A DNA stretch of 64,000 bases. Origin: Halalkalibacter hemicellulosilyticusJCM 9152 (GTDB taxonomy: Bacteria > Bacillota > Bacilli > Bacillales > Bacillaceae_D). Where the stretch lies: NCBI RefSeq assembly GCF_000513115.1, contig NZ_BAUU01000017.1, positions 46,016 through 110,015 on the forward strand, read 5' to 3'. A model generated the notes under the pieces. It was given only the letters and a program-made list of their open reading frames with translations. It searched no databases and was not told where the DNA came from. A program made the translations under genes and the position numbers. Positions 28,447 through 38,026 of the stretch are shown here, in pieces. Positions within the stretch are counted from its first letter, which is position 1; each line of letters begins with the position of its first letter.

Positions 28447-28534
28447 GTTTTTATGAAAGGACATAACGCTTAATGAAATACCTAGTTTTTATGAAAGGAC
28501 ATAACGCTTAATGAAATACCTAGTTATTATGAAA
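28447..28534. repeat. 38-bp tandem repeat, about 2.2 copies
   Basis: GTTTTTATGAAAGGACATAA... repeats with a 38-base period at 28447 and 28485, with a decayed third start at 28523 (GTTATTATGAAA). It lies upstream of the fabH promoter. The rest of the 330-base gap holds no gene. Confidence 0.85.
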
Positions 28535-28634
28535 TGTATCATGTGTTCTTATAAGTTAGTTTATGGTAGGATAGGCTTCTTGTGTTACGGACGATAGCCT
28601 AAATGTCGTTTGAAACCTAGACAGATAGAAATAG

Positions 28635-28663
28635 TTGCGTTAAAATTAGTATCAGGTACTAAT
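28635..28663 (+). promoter_or_regulatory. FapR operator over fabH promoter
   Basis: ATTAGTATCAGGTACTAAT at 28645-28663 is a near-perfect palindrome of the FapR type, which in Bacillus represses fatty acid genes and is released by malonyl-CoA. TTGCGT at 28635 and TACTAA at 28657 give a 16-base spaced weak promoter overlapped by the operator. Confidence 0.8.
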
Positions 28664-28704
28664 AGGAACCCTAAAGAGGGAGCTCCGTTGAAGGGGGATT
28701 AATC

Positions 28705-29642
28705 ATGACGAAAGCAGGCATTATCGGAATTGGAAGCTACATTCCTGAATATGTTGTAACCAATTTAGATTTAGAGAAGAAAATAGATACGAATGATGAA
28801 TGGATTCGAACGAGAACGGGTATTCAAGAGCGTCGGTTTGCAACAGAAGGGATCGATAGTTCACATATGGCATTAGCATCTGCTAAGGAAGCATTAGAGC
28901 ATGCTGAAATCGCTGCAGAAGATCTAGACTTAATATTAGTGGCGACTGTTACTCCTGATATGCCGTTTCCAACTGTATCTACGTTAATCCAACATGAACT
29001 AGGTGCAAAGAAAGCAGCTGCGATGGACGTAAGTGCCGCATGTGCCGGATTTATATACGGAATAGTGACAGCACAGCAGTTTATTGAAACAGGCGCATTT
29101 AAACATATTCTAGTTGTTGGTGTAGAGAAGCTTTCTAAAATTACTGATTTCAATGATCGTAATACAGCTGTCTTGTTTGGCGATGGAGCGGGGCAGCTGT
29201 CATGGGACCTGTATCAAAGGATAAGGGGATACTGTCGTTTGAATTAGGAGCAGACGGTGGAGGTGCGATGCACATTCATCAAAAAGACAAATATTTAGAA
29301 ATGAATGGCCGTGAAGTGTTTAAATTTGCCGTTCGACAAATGGGAGAGTCATCAGTACATGTGCTTGAAAAAGCTGGTTTGACAAAAGAGGATTGTGATT
29401 TCTTAATTCCACACCAAGCGAATATTCGTATCATGGAAGCTGCCCGTGAACGGTTAGGCTTAGATAAGGAAAAAATGGCTCTAACGGTTCAAAAATATGG
29501 GAACACTTCATCAGCCTCTATTCCGATGGCGTTAGTAGATGAATGGAAGGCTGGAAAGATTAAAGATGGAGATGTTATTGTATTAGTAGGTTTTGGTGCT
29601 GGATTGACATGGGGCGCTGTAGCATTAAGGTGGGGAAAGTAG
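28705..29642 (+). pseudogene. fabH: 3-oxoacyl-ACP synthase III FabH, frameshifted as read
   Basis: Condenses acyl-CoA with malonyl-ACP to start fatty acid synthesis. Frame 1 (from 28705) carries DVSAACAGF with the catalytic Cys and runs to VLFGDGAG; it then leaves phase at a G4 run (29190-29193) and stops at 29247. The other frame resumes with [21 protein letters not shown] and holds the catalytic His (IPHQANIRI) and Asn (KYGNTSSAS), ending at 29642. One added G would give a normal protein of about 312 residues. Either a read error or a real loss covered by a second fabH elsewhere. Start ATG behind AAGGGGG. Confidence 0.93.
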
Positions 29643-29681
29643 CAAAATAAATAGTAAAAGGGTAAAGGAGAGATAATAATT

Positions 29682-30923
29682 ATGGACAAACATCGAGTCG
29701 TCATAACAGGAATGGGAACGGTTAACCCATTAGGATTAAATGTTGATGAAACGTGGGAACATGCAATAGCAGGTAAATCTGGGATTGGGGCTCTATCCCG
29801 TGTGGATGTAGATCAATTCCCGATTCATGTGTCGGCTGAAGTACATGATTTCGACCCTAGTGTATTTATGGATAAGAAAGAAGCACGTAAGATGGACCGT
29901 TTTACACAATTTGCAGTCGCATCATCGTTAATGGCGTTAAAGGATGCAGATTTGACGATTACAGAAGACATAGCACCTCGAGTAGGGGTTTGGATTGGCT
30001 CCGGAATCGGTGGTATGGAAACATATGAAAAGAATTTCCACCAATTTCTCGATAAAGGCTATCGTCGTGTCAGTCCGTTCTTCGTACCGATGATGATTCC
30101 AGATATGGCTTCAGGGCAAGTGTCAATAATGACAGGGGCAAAAGGCATTAATTCATGTACGGTTACAGCATGTGCATCTGGAACGAATTCAATAGGAGAT
30201 GCTTTCAAAGTGATTCAACGTGGTGATGCCGATATTATGATTACAGGAGGTTCTGAGGCTCCAATTACGAATATGGCTGTTGCCGGCTTTTGTGCAGCAA
30301 AGGCCGTTTCAACAAATGAGGATCCTGCAACGGCTTCGCGTCCTTTTGATCAGAACCGTGACGGCTTCGTTATGGGTGAGGGCGCTGGTATCGTGATTTT
30401 GGAAAGCTTAGAGTCTGCGAAAAAACGTGGTGCGCGCATTTATGCAGAAATTTCAGGGTATGGTGCAACGGGCGATGCTTATCACGTGACAGCGCCGGCT
30501 CCAGAAGGCGAGGGAGGATCTCGTGCAATGAAACAAGCGATTGAAGATGCAGGATTAAAGCCTTCAGATATTGATTATTTAAATGCACATGGTACAAGTA
30601 CACCGTATAATGATAAATTTGAAACAATAGCAGCAAAGACGGTGTTTGGTGAACATGCTTACAAATTGGCGATTAGCTCGACTAAGTCGATGACGGGGCA
30701 TTTACTAGGTGCTGCTGGAGCAGTAGAGGCAATTCTATGTGTTAAATCCATTCAAGATGGCATCTTACCTCCGACGATTAATTATGAAACACCTGATCCA
30801 GAGTGTGATTTAGACTACGTTCCAAATGAAGCGCGTCAGCAAAAAGTACGTGCTGTTATGAGCAACTCATTAGGATTTGGTGGTCATAATGCGACGTTAG
30901 TATTTAAACAATACGAAGGGTAA
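29682..30923 (+). CDS. fabF: 3-oxoacyl-ACP synthase II
   Basis: 413 residues, KAS II. Catalytic Cys in [16 protein letters not shown], two His in [11 protein letters not shown] and [11 protein letters not shown], and the GFGGHN end motif. Elongates acyl-ACP with malonyl-ACP and tunes unsaturated/anteiso chain length with temperature in Bacillus. Follows fabH after 39 bases, so shares the FapR-controlled promoter. ATG behind AAAGGAGAG. Intact. Confidence 0.97.
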   Translation: MDKHRVVITGMGTVNPLGLNVDETWEHAIAGKSGIGALSRVDVDQFPIHVSAEVHDFDPSVFMDKKEARKMDRFTQFAVASSLMALKDADLTITEDIAPRVGVWIGSGIGGMETYEKNFHQFLDKGYRRVSPFFVPMMIPDMASGQVSIMTGAKGINSCTVTACASGTNSIGDAFKVIQRGDADIMITGGSEAPITNMAVAGFCAAKAVSTNEDPATASRPFDQNRDGFVMGEGAGIVILESLESAKKRGARIYAEISGYGATGDAYHVTAPAPEGEGGSRAMKQAIEDAGLKPSDIDYLNAHGTSTPYNDKFETIAAKTVFGEHAYKLAISSTKSMTGHLLGAAGAVEAILCVKSIQDGILPPTINYETPDPECDLDYVPNEARQQKVRAVMSNSLGFGGHNATLVFKQYEG

Positions 30924-30964
30924 TTCGCTTTTCTTTGAATCGTTAATCATATTGTTTTATTTTG

Positions 30965-31000
30965 AAGAAGAGGTGTCACACGTGTGACACCTCTTCTTTT
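30965..31000 (+). terminator. Terminator of fabH-fabF
   Basis: GAAGAAGAGGTGTCACA and its complement TGTGACACCTCTTC form a long, nearly loopless stem followed by T. Confidence 0.85.
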
Positions 31001-31123
31001 AGTATAATTAAAATTTAAAAATGTCGCAGAAGGAAGTTAGGGAAGAAAAGAGGCTAGGGACATAGCAAAAGAGCTTAGCTGCGAATCTGAACATTTAGGA
31101 ACGATCCATGTACATGAGAAACA

Positions 31124-33640
31124 TTACTTCTCACTCAATTGCTTATTTAACCATTCAATTGCTTCTTCTTTCGTGTCAATCTCTCCATCTAGTTGCATAC
31201 ATGCAAGTTGAAAAAGGATTAATTTAAATAAAGGACCTGGTGTTAAACCATTTTCGATTAAATCATTACCAGTAAGGAGAGGGATGAGCTGGCTTCTCCT
31301 TAACGTATAAGTATATATCCATTCATCATCTTCGCGAATACTGTAAAAGAGTAGACTCTTATCCTGGATATTGTGTAGCTGTTTATGGGCAGAGCCAAAT
31401 GAATAGAATGGTTCCTGTTGACCTTCTAGTTCATGAAGTTCATCGAGTAAGCGTTGGTGTTCAGATGATAAAGCATATTGACGCAATATTTCTCCGTTTC
31501 GGTCTGTTAAGAATACGAGGAGATACAGGTAAACATCTTGAATACGGTGCTCCTTTAAAGAGTTGAGCATTTTGGTTCGTTTTACTGTTAAGGGGGCATT
31601 AAATAGCTCTTCCCATATGGATAGTTGATCCAGTTGTTCGATTCCACGACAAAGATGATCTTCAAATGCTAATAATTTCAATTCTCTCATCAATCGATGC
31701 GGACTAATAAGCTTAACCATATGAGCTGCATCGAGAGCTAATTGTGTCGTTTGTTCAGCTAAATCATAGTTGAGTCGAAGAGCAAAGCGAATCGCCCGGA
31801 AAATCCTTGTTGGATCTTCAACAAAGCTTAATGAATGTAAGACACGAATTTGTTTATTTTGCAAGTCATGTTGTCCTTGAAAATAATCAAGTAATGTTCC
31901 AAACTTAGCTTCATTTAATTGGAGAGCAAGTGCATTAATAGTAAAGTCTCTTCGACTTAAATCTTCACGTATATTAGACGCTTTCACACTTGGAAGAGTT
32001 CCAGGTGCGTCATAGTATTCCGTACGGCATGTAACTAAGTCAATTTTGTAATTTGTTTCGGTTATCCATGTCGCTGTACCAAAGTCGCTATGAGCTTTAT
32101 ACGTACCCCCTAATGATTGGACAAGTCGTTCAGCAAATACAATCGCATCCCCTTCGATGACAATATCAATATCTTCGTTTCGCTTTTCAAGTAATAAATC
32201 ACGAACAATTCCACCGACTAAATAGATGGGATGCTGCCTTTCATCGGCCATCTGACCAATTGCTTTTAGCAGTTCCACGATGGAAGAAGGTAATTGACGA
32301 TTCATTTTTTGTATCATTGATTTTTGACTAATTAGTTGCTGGTCTTTTTCATTAGGGAGTGATTGATGTAGTTGCTCAATTAAATCAGTTCTTGAAATGA
32401 TTCCGACTATTTTCCCTCCTTCTGTAATAGGTATTCTTCCTATATTGTGTTTCATCAGCGTCGCCTGAATCGTTTCAATGGAAGCTTCCTTTGGTAATGT
32501 TATGATGTTGGTAGACATATATCCTTTGACGGGAGCATGACCAAGGCCATGATGAATCGCTTTGTCGACATCACGACGAGAGATGACACCAACTAATTGT
32601 TTTTTTTCATTTAACACGGGAAAGCCTGTATGTCCGTATTGAAACATTTGCTCGAATGTTGACTGAATTGTTACATCTGGATGGACATATTTAACAGGTG
32701 ATGTCATCATATCAGCTGCTGTTAATGGCACTTGAAAGATACTGTTTAACGAAGATTGAACTTGTTTCACCGCATCTGACAGCGAGCTTCTTTTGATCGT
32801 TGCAGATCCAGCCTGAGCGTGACCTCCGCCACCTAAGCTATGAAGCAAAGGTTGAAAATCAATTCGTTCAGAACTACTTCGAACAACGATATAGACATGT
32901 TTGTTCATTTTGACAGTAACAATCACTCCATCACTATGAGTCATTTCTAATAATTTTCTTGTTAATGTCGCTAACCCTCCTTGATACTCGCTTTGCTCGT
33001 GCTTAGTCATAAAAAGGCTTAATCCATCCTTTTCAATCTCGCTTCCTGATAGGAGTAATGTTTGAAGTAATTGTTTATCTTTAGGTGATAGATCAGCTTC
33101 AGAAAATCTCTCAATTAAGGTTAACTCCATGCCATTTTTCATTAAAAACACCGCAGCTTGTAAATCTTCCGTTCTCGTTTGTGGGTATGTGAAGTTTCCC
33201 GTATCAGTATACAATCCGAGTCCGAATAAAGTTGCTTCGAACGGGGATAATTGGATATGTTGTTTCATCATCAGTTCAATAAAAATCGTAATGGCAGCTC
33301 CATATGGCTTAATGATTTGATGCCCATTTGTATCATCAGCTTGCTTTGGATGGTGATGATCATAAATAATCGTTCTGTAATTTTGTAGCTGATTAATTGG
33401 TACCCCTGTTCTGCTAAGTGATGACACATCGACGAGGATAAAGGTGGTGACCTCGTCCCATTGAACGTGCTCATAGGCAGAAAAGGACAGCTTATCCCGA
33501 TATATAGCTAGAAATGATTTGACGGAGGCTTGCTGCTTATCCGTTAGAGCGACGATCGCATTTGGATGAAGCTTCTTAGCGGCTAACATACAGGCAAGTC
33601 CGTCAAAATCTAAATTTACATGTGAAACAATCACTTCCAT
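31124..33640 (-). CDS. DHH / CBS / tRNA nucleotidyltransferase fusion (CC- or A-adding enzyme type)
   Basis: About 838 residues in three parts: DHH phosphoesterase (SHVNLDFDGL at the start, DHHHPKQAD near 98, DHHA1 with SLGGGGHAQAG near 275), two CBS domains (about 310-440; TDLIEQL), and a class-II nucleotidyltransferase with LVGGIVRDLLL and DIDIVIEGDA from about 475. Such fusions are the large CC- or A-adding tRNA enzymes of Aquifex and some bacilli. Which base it adds cannot be told. ATG 33640 is 8 bases after AGAGG; seven more codons upstream lack a site. Absent here in B. subtilis. Confidence 0.9.
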   Translation of the reverse strand: MEVIVSHVNLDFDGLACMLAAKKLHPNAIVALTDKQQASVKSFLAIYRDKLSFSAYEHVQWDEVTTFILVDVSSLSRTGVPINQLQNYRTIIYDHHHPKQADDTNGHQIIKPYGAAITIFIELMMKQHIQLSPFEATLFGLGLYTDTGNFTYPQTRTEDLQAAVFLMKNGMELTLIERFSEADLSPKDKQLLQTLLLSGSEIEKDGLSLFMTKHEQSEYQGGLATLTRKLLEMTHSDGVIVTVKMNKHVYIVVRSSSERIDFQPLLHSLGGGGHAQAGSATIKRSSLSDAVKQVQSSLNSIFQVPLTAADMMTSPVKYVHPDVTIQSTFEQMFQYGHTGFPVLNEKKQLVGVISRRDVDKAIHHGLGHAPVKGYMSTNIITLPKEASIETIQATLMKHNIGRIPITEGGKIVGIISRTDLIEQLHQSLPNEKDQQLISQKSMIQKMNRQLPSSIVELLKAIGQMADERQHPIYLVGGIVRDLLLEKRNEDIDIVIEGDAIVFAERLVQSLGGTYKAHSDFGTATWITETNYKIDLVTCRTEYYDAPGTLPSVKASNIREDLSRRDFTINALALQLNEAKFGTLLDYFQGQHDLQNKQIRVLHSLSFVEDPTRIFRAIRFALRLNYDLAEQTTQLALDAAHMVKLISPHRLMRELKLLAFEDHLCRGIEQLDQLSIWEELFNAPLTVKRTKMLNSLKEHRIQDVYLYLLVFLTDRNGEILRQYALSSEHQRLLDELHELEGQQEPFYSFGSAHKQLHNIQDKSLLFYSIREDDEWIYTYTLRRSQLIPLLTGNDLIENGLTPGPLFKLILFQLACMQLDGEIDTKEEAIEWLNKQLSEK

Positions 33641-33713
33641 GAATCGTACCTCTTTCATCAATATAATCTTAATTGGTTTTCTTTAACAAGCATAGCGATT
33701 CATAAACGGTTGG

Positions 33714-34352
33714 TCAACGTTGCTCCTCGATCATCAATCCTTTTGTTTGCAGTTTAGGGGGATCATAAGCATGCTCCATTTTAGTTCGAGCAGGCTTCAC
33801 TTTTAGGAATGAATAGTATTCTTTTAAAATGAGTGATTTAAATTTGCTAATGAGATCAGTCGCTGTATTTTTTGATTTTGTTAAATAATGTAATAGCTTC
33901 ATAGGGTTTAGCGTTAAATGATTGTCTTCGTTAATGTGCAGCCCTATTTCTGAAAAAGGCTCATCATATTGCTGTAAAATGTTATGGATTGCCTCAGTAT
34001 GACAAGTCCCTGCAACACGATCATATTGAGAAAGAGCCGTAATAGCTTTGTTAAATTTATGAATAAGCTGCTCTGTTTGAAAAATAAAGGTATCATTCGC
34101 ATTTAGCTGTTCTATGGCTTTTTTGAGCTCTTGTTCATGGTGGTAAAATTGTTTAAATTCGTCTTTTAAATCTTGTAAAGCCCGGTAATAACGTTCGTAG
34201 GAAAGGATAAAGTTATCGGCGGGGTGCTTGGTTCCATTTTCCATTGGTCGTGTCGCTTCAATCTCTTCAACAGCTTGGACTCCTGTTGAGGAGGTAAGGC
34301 GATTGACATAGTTGGTACGAATGCGCTCAATACGTGTACGGTTATAACTCAT
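33714..34352 (-). CDS. Hypothetical helical protein, FliD-like C-terminal pattern
   Basis: 212 residues, charged and coiled-coil-like (YERYYRALQDLKDEFKQFYHHEQELKKAIEQL). The segment EIGLHINEDNHLTLNPMKLLHYL recalls the short motif near the C-terminus of flagellar cap protein FliD, but the match is weak and there is no flagellar gene beside it. ATG 34352 lies 7 bases after AAGGAGG; the ATG at 34358 is too close. Function unknown. Confidence 0.7.
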   Translation of the reverse strand: MSYNRTRIERIRTNYVNRLTSSTGVQAVEEIEATRPMENGTKHPADNFILSYERYYRALQDLKDEFKQFYHHEQELKKAIEQLNANDTFIFQTEQLIHKFNKAITALSQYDRVAGTCHTEAIHNILQQYDEPFSEIGLHINEDNHLTLNPMKLLHYLTKSKNTATDLISKFKSLILKEYYSFLKVKPARTKMEHAYDPPKLQTKGLMIEEQR

Positions 34353-34529
34353 TTCCATCCCTCCTTGGATGAATTGGTTTTCTACTACATATATTCCCTA
34401 TATCATGAAATGAAACCTTTATTTGAGGAAAAATAGTTAGGAAAAGCAGGACTTTGACGTTAGATAACGAAAAGTGTATATTCATAGTCATTAATCATAC
34501 AACAAAGAAGTTTAAGTGAGGAGGTCCAA

Positions 34530-35267
34530 ATGAAGCGTTTAGCGATTGTGTCTGATATTCATGGAAACATCCCAGCACTTGAGGCTGTATTAGAGGACAT
34601 AGGAATACGATCAATAGATGAGATCATCTGTCTTGGTGATTTGGTTGGGAAAGGTCCCGAATCAAAAAAGTCAGTTGACTTAATTAAACAGCATTGTGAC
34701 TATGTAGTCATGGGGAACTGGGATGACTTTATCACTAAACCAACTGATTATGAAGTGATTAAGTGGCATCAGGAACAATTAACAGATGAGGACTTTCAAT
34801 ATTTACGTAGCCTCCCTCATTCATATGAGTTTTGGTTAAGTGGTCAACTGATTCGTTTGTTTCATGCTTCTCCAAGAAGTGTCTATGAGAGAATTCAACC
34901 TTGGGACGCGATTGATGATCGCATGAGTTTGTTTCGAAATAGTGAATTAACAGCAAATATTGCGGGGGAAACAGAACCGAACATCATTATTTATGGAGAT
35001 ATTCATAATGCATACATTGAGCATCATAAACGTCAGACGATTATGAATGTAGGGAGTGTCGGAAACCCCCTTGATCAAGTGCAAGCATCATATGTGATCG
35101 TAGAGGGAATACCTGATCAATTAGAAGAAGGGGTATTTTCCATTCAATTTATGCGTGTTCCATACGATGTAGAATTGGCGATTCAGCGAGCAAAAGAAAT
35201 GAGTATGCCTGAATTAGAAGAATACACGTTAGAACTGCGGACAGGACAGTATCGTGGAGCAAAGTGA
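34530..35267 (+). CDS. Calcineurin-like metallophosphoesterase
   Basis: 245 residues with metal-binding motifs in order: SDIHGN (D-x-H), CLGDLVGKGP (GD), VMGNWDD (GNxD variant), HASP and YGDIHNAY with VGSVGNP. YfcE-like family of cytosolic phosphodiesterases; substrate unknown. ATG 34530 with GGAGG 7 bases upstream. Runs alone, diverging from the reverse gene before it. Confidence 0.9.
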   Translation: MKRLAIVSDIHGNIPALEAVLEDIGIRSIDEIICLGDLVGKGPESKKSVDLIKQHCDYVVMGNWDDFITKPTDYEVIKWHQEQLTDEDFQYLRSLPHSYEFWLSGQLIRLFHASPRSVYERIQPWDAIDDRMSLFRNSELTANIAGETEPNIIIYGDIHNAYIEHHKRQTIMNVGSVGNPLDQVQASYVIVEGIPDQLEEGVFSIQFMRVPYDVELAIQRAKEMSMPELEEYTLELRTGQYRGAK

Positions 35268-35322
35268 AAAAGAAGTGGTGCCTGACCGTGTTAGGGAACA
35301 GACACCTTCTTAGGAACATTTT

Positions 35323-35451
35323 CTATTCCTTATCAGCAGTAGTATTTCCTCTCGTCATTTTAGAGATCGTTGTACGTTCTTTTCTATTTGCAGGCTGAAC
35401 AGCATCCTTGCTTTCAATCATGTTACGTTTCGATTTTGAATGTTTACTCAT
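35323..35451 (-). CDS. Small basic hydrophilic protein, 42 aa
   Basis: 42 residues (MSKHSKSKRNMIESKDAVQP...), very rich in Lys, Arg, Ser and Thr, no hydrophobic segment. ATG is 9 bases after GGTGAGG. The size and composition suit the many small sporulation-type or nucleic-acid-binding proteins of Bacillus, but no family is recognised. Confidence 0.6.
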   Translation of the reverse strand: MSKHSKSKRNMIESKDAVQPANRKERTTISKMTRGNTTADKE

Positions 35452-35534
35452 GTTAACAAACCTCACCTTCATTTGTATTTTATCAAGCATATTGTTTCCT
35501 GATTTACGTTATATTATCTAAAATAGGTGAAAAA

Positions 35535-35890
35535 TATGAGGACACTGAAAAAGTAGCAAATTAACTTTTTCAGTGCTTTTGATTTTTAGAGATTTACCAC
35601 AATTTATCGCTTCTAACCCGCTACCGGGATGGGGGGCACGCTTTCCGCAGGAGGGTGTGGAATTAATCGGCTGCGCCGGTGGATTTCCACTTGCCCTTCC
35701 TCCTGCAGGAGTTGTCCCACCTATCCCGTCCGCTTTGATTAGTAAAAAATAGTAATGAAGGCTAGCCAATTGACACTGGAGGAACATTCACTCTCTAGTG
35801 TCACTAACAGAAAATAAACGAAGTTGCGTAAAAATGCCTTTGAGAATCATTTCTCAGAAGCGTTTTGTCTACGGTATGAGACTGCAACCG
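35535..35890. repeat. Gene-free block of hairpins and GC-rich repeat
   Basis: Holds, in order, a CACTGAAAAAGT...ACTTTTTCAGTG hairpin, a GC-rich stretch with CGCTTTCCGCAGGAGGG (its reverse complement is shared with 63660-63710), and TTTGAGAATCATTTCTCA beside TTTTGTCTAC, which recurs at 63453-63500. An 89-codon reverse frame crosses it but follows the repeat and is not believed. Confidence 0.6.
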
Positions 35891-35899
35891 TGATTTTTT

Positions 35900-36340
35900 T
35901 TATTCAAAAATATAACTGATCGTTTCTAATGCTTGATCAATAGTCTCTACTGTTACATTTGCTTTGTTAGCTAGTTCCTTCAAGGGGTGAACTAGTGATT
36001 TAGGTCTAATAATGATCGTTGGTTTGTTCATGTTAATCGCTGTTGTAGCATCCATTGCTGTATTCCATTGTTTGTACGTTTCTCCGAATAATGCAATGAC
36101 GATATCAGATTTTTGCATAAGGACCTCGGTTCGGAAATTATTTATATCAGATGCTGCGTCATCACGGTAAACATTCCCAGGTTGCTCTCCTAATATGTCC
36201 TCACCGACACGGTCAGAGCGCTCATGGTTCGTTTGCGGTGCAACAAATGTTAAGGGTAGATTTTGTTCCTTTGCTTTTTGAATGACCTCTTCACGCCAAT
36301 GATCATGAATTTGGCCAGCTAAATATACAGTTAGTTCCAT
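35900..36340 (-). CDS. ytoQ: YtoQ family protein
   Basis: 146 residues: MELTVYLAGQIHDHWREEV, FVAPQTNHERSDRVGEDILG and DIVIALFGETYKQWNTAMDA, matching the YtoQ family, near its usual length. Looks like a nucleoside 2-deoxyribosyltransferase-related fold (LAGQ, then DIVIA), which is inference. ATG 36340 lies 8 bases after GGAGG; the longer frame to 36394 has no site. Confidence 0.88.
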   Translation of the reverse strand: MELTVYLAGQIHDHWREEVIQKAKEQNLPLTFVAPQTNHERSDRVGEDILGEQPGNVYRDDAASDINNFRTEVLMQKSDIVIALFGETYKQWNTAMDATTAINMNKPTIIIRPKSLVHPLKELANKANVTVETIDQALETISYIFE

Positions 36341-36456
36341 CTTTATTACCTCCCATATGGTTACATATAATTTGTTCGTTCCCATCTTGTTCATATTCTA
36401 AACATGTACTTTTTGAACATGCTCATATAAAAAATATCACGTATTACCAATCTGCT

Positions 36457-37164
36457 TTAACGTATAAGTTTTGAAGTAGTTGGAGCTTTTTGGAGGATAA
36501 GCCAGGTTGTGATCATGACAATAACTAGAAAGAGAATGCTGTTCACAAAGTTAATAGTGATCATGTACTCCTGAAACTCTAGAAAGAAGCCCATTAACCA
36601 GTGTCTAACGTTCGCTATTAGGTTAATAATAAGAACAATTGCTAACACACTTCCACCGCCAATTAAGCCGAACCGATAGAAGAGAGAACCTATTAGTAGA
36701 AAAGCTGTTAGTAAGAAAAAGCACACAAAGAAGTCAAGAAGTAATGTGTAAATCCATGTGTCGTTTAACGTTGTTAATTGAATCGTTGTATATAGCTGGA
36801 AGTGATCGTTGAGCGTTATACGATTGAATAAGGATATCAATTCAGTCATAATAAGCGAAACGGTTGCCATGAATAGTGACAAAATGAGATTAAACAACAT
36901 GACGCTAACAACAAAACCAGAACGCGTTGATCCCATTTTGATCATAAATGGGAAGCTGTCTTTTACCGTTAAGTAACCAGAGAAGCCGCAGAAGAAAAAA
37001 ATGGCTATACTTGGTGAAATAATGATCGTTGTTTCAAGCGAGAACGAAAGCGACAAAGTAAATAATAGTAATACACTAGCTGTAAAGATAGACCAAAATA
37101 CAATGAATGAAAAACGAAAATCATTATAAAGGAAATAAATATTTGCTCGAATATCACGATACAT
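36457..37164 (-). CDS. ABC transporter membrane subunit
   Basis: 235 residues with six hydrophobic spans; the N-terminal YRDIRANIYFLYNDFRFSF lead and the layout suit ABC-2-type permeases of the YhcE/YtrC kind. Start overlaps the ATPase gene by 11 bases behind AAGGAGAG, so it is the partner of that ATPase. Substrate unknown; similar GntR-ABC sets respond to cell wall antibiotics. Confidence 0.8.
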   Translation of the reverse strand: MYRDIRANIYFLYNDFRFSFIVFWSIFTASVLLLFTLSLSFSLETTIIISPSIAIFFFCGFSGYLTVKDSFPFMIKMGSTRSGFVVSVMLFNLILSLFMATVSLIMTELISLFNRITLNDHFQLYTTIQLTTLNDTWIYTLLLDFFVCFFLLTAFLLIGSLFYRFGLIGGGSVLAIVLIINLIANVRHWLMGFFLEFQEYMITINFVNSILFLVIVMITTWLILQKAPTTSKLIR

Positions 37165-38026
37165 AAGGCTTTCTCTCCTTTTTTGTCGTCAAATGAACCA
37201 TTAATTCTTGAATGTGACAATGCTCAGCTTCAATACCGGCTTTTTTAGCATCGGTTATCGTTGCATCCCCATATAAAATGGCTGTCTGTTTGCCCATCAT
37301 TTCGGATTGGTACAAAACATGTTTATTCTTACAAAAAGCCTGAATCAACGTTTTAGGACCACTAACCTTCAAGCTTTTTGCTTTTAATTGCTCTGCCGTC
37401 TCGTGTAATAAAATTTGCTGATCTTTTACTAAAATAATCTCTTCGAATAAGTCACTTACTTCATCAATTAAATGGGTAGATAAAATGATCGTTCTTGGCT
37501 CAAGTTCATATTCTTCGAGTAAGATGTCATAAAATGTGTAGCGTAAGGAAGCATCTAGTCCAATGTAAGGCTCATCAAAGATCGTAAGTGGAGATCGACT
37601 AGCAAGACCGATTATAATACCTAAAGCTGATTCCATTCCTTTTGACAACCCTTTAACATTTAAATTTTGGTTGAGCTCAAATACGTCAAGTAATCGAATC
37701 GCGACATCATTTGACCATTTTGGATAGTAGTAGGAAGCAATTTTAAGCGCATGTTTAATTTTGAGGCGTTGTTTAAAATTCCCACTCTCACTAACGAAAC
37801 AAATTTGATCTAATGCTTTCTTATTATTGAAAGGCTCTTCGCCATTAATTAAAATCGTTCCTTTATCTGGTAAAGTATGACCAGATAAAAGCTGGAGCAT
37901 CGTTGTTTTCCCAGCGCCGTTTCGACCGAGCAATCCGTATATTTTGTTTCTCTCAAGTTCAAGGTGAATTTCGTTAAGAGCAACCTTGTTATCATATGAT
38001 TTTGATACGTTTTTAAAGGTAATCAT
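37154..38026 (-). CDS. ABC transporter ATP-binding protein
   Basis: 290 residues. Walker A GLLGRNGAGKTTML, a signature written LSKGM instead of LSGGQ, Walker B LTIFDEPYIGLD and switch STHLIDE. The C-terminal part is the usual extension of YhcG/YtrB-type ATPases. Its ATG overlaps the stop of the GntR regulator (ATGA). Powers the membrane subunit coded next. Confidence 0.9.
   Translation of the reverse strand: MITFKNVSKSYDNKVALNEIHLELERNKIYGLLGRNGAGKTTMLQLLSGHTLPDKGTILINGEEPFNNKKALDQICFVSESGNFKQRLKIKHALKIASYYYPKWSNDVAIRLLDVFELNQNLNVKGLSKGMESALGIIIGLASRSPLTIFDEPYIGLDASLRYTFYDILLEEYELEPRTIILSTHLIDEVSDLFEEIILVKDQQILLHETAEQLKAKSLKVSGPKTLIQAFCKNKHVLYQSEMMGKQTAILYGDATITDAKKAGIEAEHCHIQELMVHLTTKKERKPYVS

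Noticed and set aside
28447..28534. Possible CRISPR-like array
   Set aside because: Units are adjacent with no spacers and only about two copies; no cas genes nearby.
35518..35787. 89-codon reverse frame with Gly/Pro-rich middle
   Set aside because: It lies across a hairpin and a GC-rich dispersed repeat, has no ribosome site, and its composition follows the repeat.
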